Of a stretch of DNA of 64,000 bases, positions 63,019-64,000 are shown piece after piece. Position 1 is the stretch's first letter. Each line of letters starts with the position of its first letter. Below the pieces are notes generated by a model. The model did no database searches. It was given only the letters and a program-made list of their open reading frames with translations, and was not told the DNA's origin. The translations under genes were made by a program, and so were the position numbers. Origin of the DNA: FEN-33 sp963768775. Lineage in GTDB: Archaea > Thermoplasmatota > Thermoplasmata > Methanomassiliicoccales > UBA472. Location of the stretch: the NCBI GenBank assembly GCA_963768775.1, contig CAVYIY010000005.1:1-64000 (forward strand). Reading direction: 5' to 3'.

Positions 63019-64000
63019 TTGGAAGACTCGGGCAGCTCGTCCTGGCACGATTCCAGATAAACGGCGCGATCGCTCTCGATCGCGTCGACCTTCATTATCT
63101 CCCGGAGGAACGTGGTAGCATAGACGCCCTTCCCCAGCGCCAGGCCGATCTGCAAATCTCTACCTTCGACCGAATAAGACAGCTCGGAATACTTGGCGAC
63201 GATCTCCCTTCTGCTTCCGGTCGAGCTGCACTCGGGGATGACAGGCACCACGAAGTCCTGCCGGTCGATGCCCTCCGCGACGATGATCCTCGCCTCGATC
63301 TCGCCTGGCTCGCCCTGCGCCAGCTCGCTGTCGGAGCCATAGAGCACAGCGCTGACGCACGCCCGTCCGTTCCTCACTTGGGTCGCCACCAGGTCCAGGT
63401 TCGTCTTCGTCACCGGTATGTATTTGTCGTGGTCGGGAAGGCCATCCTTGTCCACCGGCAGCACCACGTCGCCCACCAGCGGCTGGTTCAGCGGCAGTCC
63501 GCGTCGGATCCGCTCGCTCAATATGCGGTTGAACAGGTATGACTGGTAAGCGTGAACGAACATCATCTGCAGGTTGCGGGGCATCGCCATGATCGCCCGG
63601 GGAAGTCGCCCGGCTTCTGCGCCAGATGGCCGACGACGATGCGCTCGAACATGAGCGTCCGGGGTAGCCGTTTCAGCCCCTCGGAGAAGTCGCGCGTCTC
63701 CTGGATGAACCTTCGGGCCTCGCGCGCCTCCTCGCTCTCCGCTGGCACGGGGTTCGCCGCGTAGGCCAGCACTGCTTCCTCGAACTCGCCTCTGAGGATA
63801 TGCTTCCCCACGATGTGCGTTATCGGCCTGAGCGAGCCGAAGCGCTGCACCCCGAAGAAGTTGGGGAATCCGCGCAAGTCCTCGAGCTGCGAGACCGTCG
63901 TGGTCACGGAGGAAAGGAGCTCCTCGCCCTCCAGCGCGCAATCCCTGACCCTGATGCGGAAGCGGTTGCCAATCAGGTCCCCGATGGTCATGTTCTTCTT
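63015..64000 (-). CDS. truD: tRNA pseudouridine(13) synthase TruD, partial, one frameshift
   Basis: Modifies uridine 13 of tRNA. The N-terminus lies beyond the right edge of the window, which begins in the middle of the catalytic domain; the in-frame ATG at 63991 is internal. The family motif FPNFFGVQRFGSLRPITHIV is intact in one frame. A slip near 63595 leads into a second frame with NLQMMFVHAYQSYLFNRILS (the second catalytic domain block), and the C-terminus YSVEGRDLQIGLALGKGVYA completes the family. The catalytic Asp (in the NxxD region) is outside the window. The slip is probably an error. Confidence 0.88.
   Translation of the reverse strand, partial: EEHDHRGPDWQPLPHQGQGLRAGGRGAPFLRDHDGLAARGLARIPQLLRGAALRLAQADNAHRGEAYPQRRVRGSSAGLRGEPRASGERGGARGPKVHPGDARLLRGAETATPDAHVRAHRRRPSGAEAGRLPRAIMAMPRNLQMMFVHAYQSYLFNRILSERIRRGLPLNQPLVGDVVLPVDKDGLPDHDKYIPVTKTNLDLVATQVRNGRACVSAVLYGSDSELAQGEPGEIEARIIVAEGIDRQDFVVPVIPECSSTGSRREIVAKYSELSYSVEGRDLQIGLALGKGVYATTFLREIMKVDAIESDRAVYLESCQDELPESSN

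Noticed and set aside
1..64000. CRISPR array or cas genes
   Set aside because: No regularly spaced repeat series and no Cas-like frame were found; the repeats seen are pairs only.

Overview
Most of this window (about 3.5-64 kb) reads as the chromosome of an archaeon, most likely of the Thermoplasmata/Methanomassiliicoccales side of the Euryarchaeota. Markers are RadB, the KEOPS kinase Bud32, archaeosine synthase, isopentenyl phosphate kinase with type 2 IPP isomerase and a GGPP-type synthase, PyrI, a HTH_10 regulator, a MEDS-domain histidine kinase, PKD/FG-GAP surface proteins, and TATA-box promoters without bacterial -35/-10 elements. No methanogenesis or rRNA genes are present, so the exact lineage is inference. 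The first ~3.2 kb is different: a bacterial M50 protease, an RluB-type pseudouridine synthase and a bacterial TrpS, separated by two bacterial-style palindromic repeats. This looks like a deltaproteobacterial-type fragment, and a chimeric join somewhere in 3.1-3.6 kb is the simplest reading. || Region 3.2-7.5 kb is a gene graveyard: an acyl-CoA synthetase remnant, an intact tRNA-Leu(CAG), a shattered Fic-family gene, an orphan sensor-like membrane N-terminus, MFS transporter pieces and a broken Ig-like surface protein. || Region 7.6-24.6 kb is best explained as serial insertion at the 3' end of a tRNA-Pro(TGG) gene (24527-24601, minus strand). Integrase C-terminal remnants end right beside copies of the tRNA-3'-end sequence at 24.5, 11.6 and 7.7 kb, and an older diverged copy sits at 17.2-17.5 kb. 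Two copies (7724-7832 and 11596-11704) are identical over 109 bp and bracket a 3.9 kb unit carrying an ABC-2 exporter, two tiny membrane proteins and a small zinc ribbon protein. The next segment carries ion-transport genes (a K+-channel-like protein with an odd filter, a ClC remnant, a cation/proton antiporter) and a KamA-type radical SAM enzyme. The last carries a glutamine amidotransferase, a dead IS5/IS4-type transposase, a translationally coupled pair of small genes, a HTH_10 regulator and a fasciclin protein. || Region 24.7-64 kb is dense housekeeping and conserved archaeal sequence. It holds a transglutaminase-like protein, a sugar epimerase, an ITPase-Bud32 pair, an XPD/DinG-type helicase, RadB, an isoprenoid operon (IPK, Fni, prenyl synthase), a histidine kinase, DUF835 and DUF92 proteins, and a giant FG-GAP/PKD receptor-like protein. 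These are followed by pyrBI, a TusA/DsrE-type sulfur-relay operon next to a TrmB-like regulator, DUF116, arcS, a KefB-type antiporter, tRNA-Gly(TCC), acetyl-CoA synthetase, a 1435-residue TPR protein and truD. Three otherwise unrelated proteins here end in zinc ribbons (34.9, 39.6 and 58.7 kb). || Single frameshifts are frequent in otherwise well conserved genes (trpS, M50 protease, kamA-like, helicase, histidine kinase, acs, truD), often at G-runs or short tandem duplications, so many are probably base-calling or assembly errors. The damage in 3.2-24.6 kb is heavier and looks like real decay.
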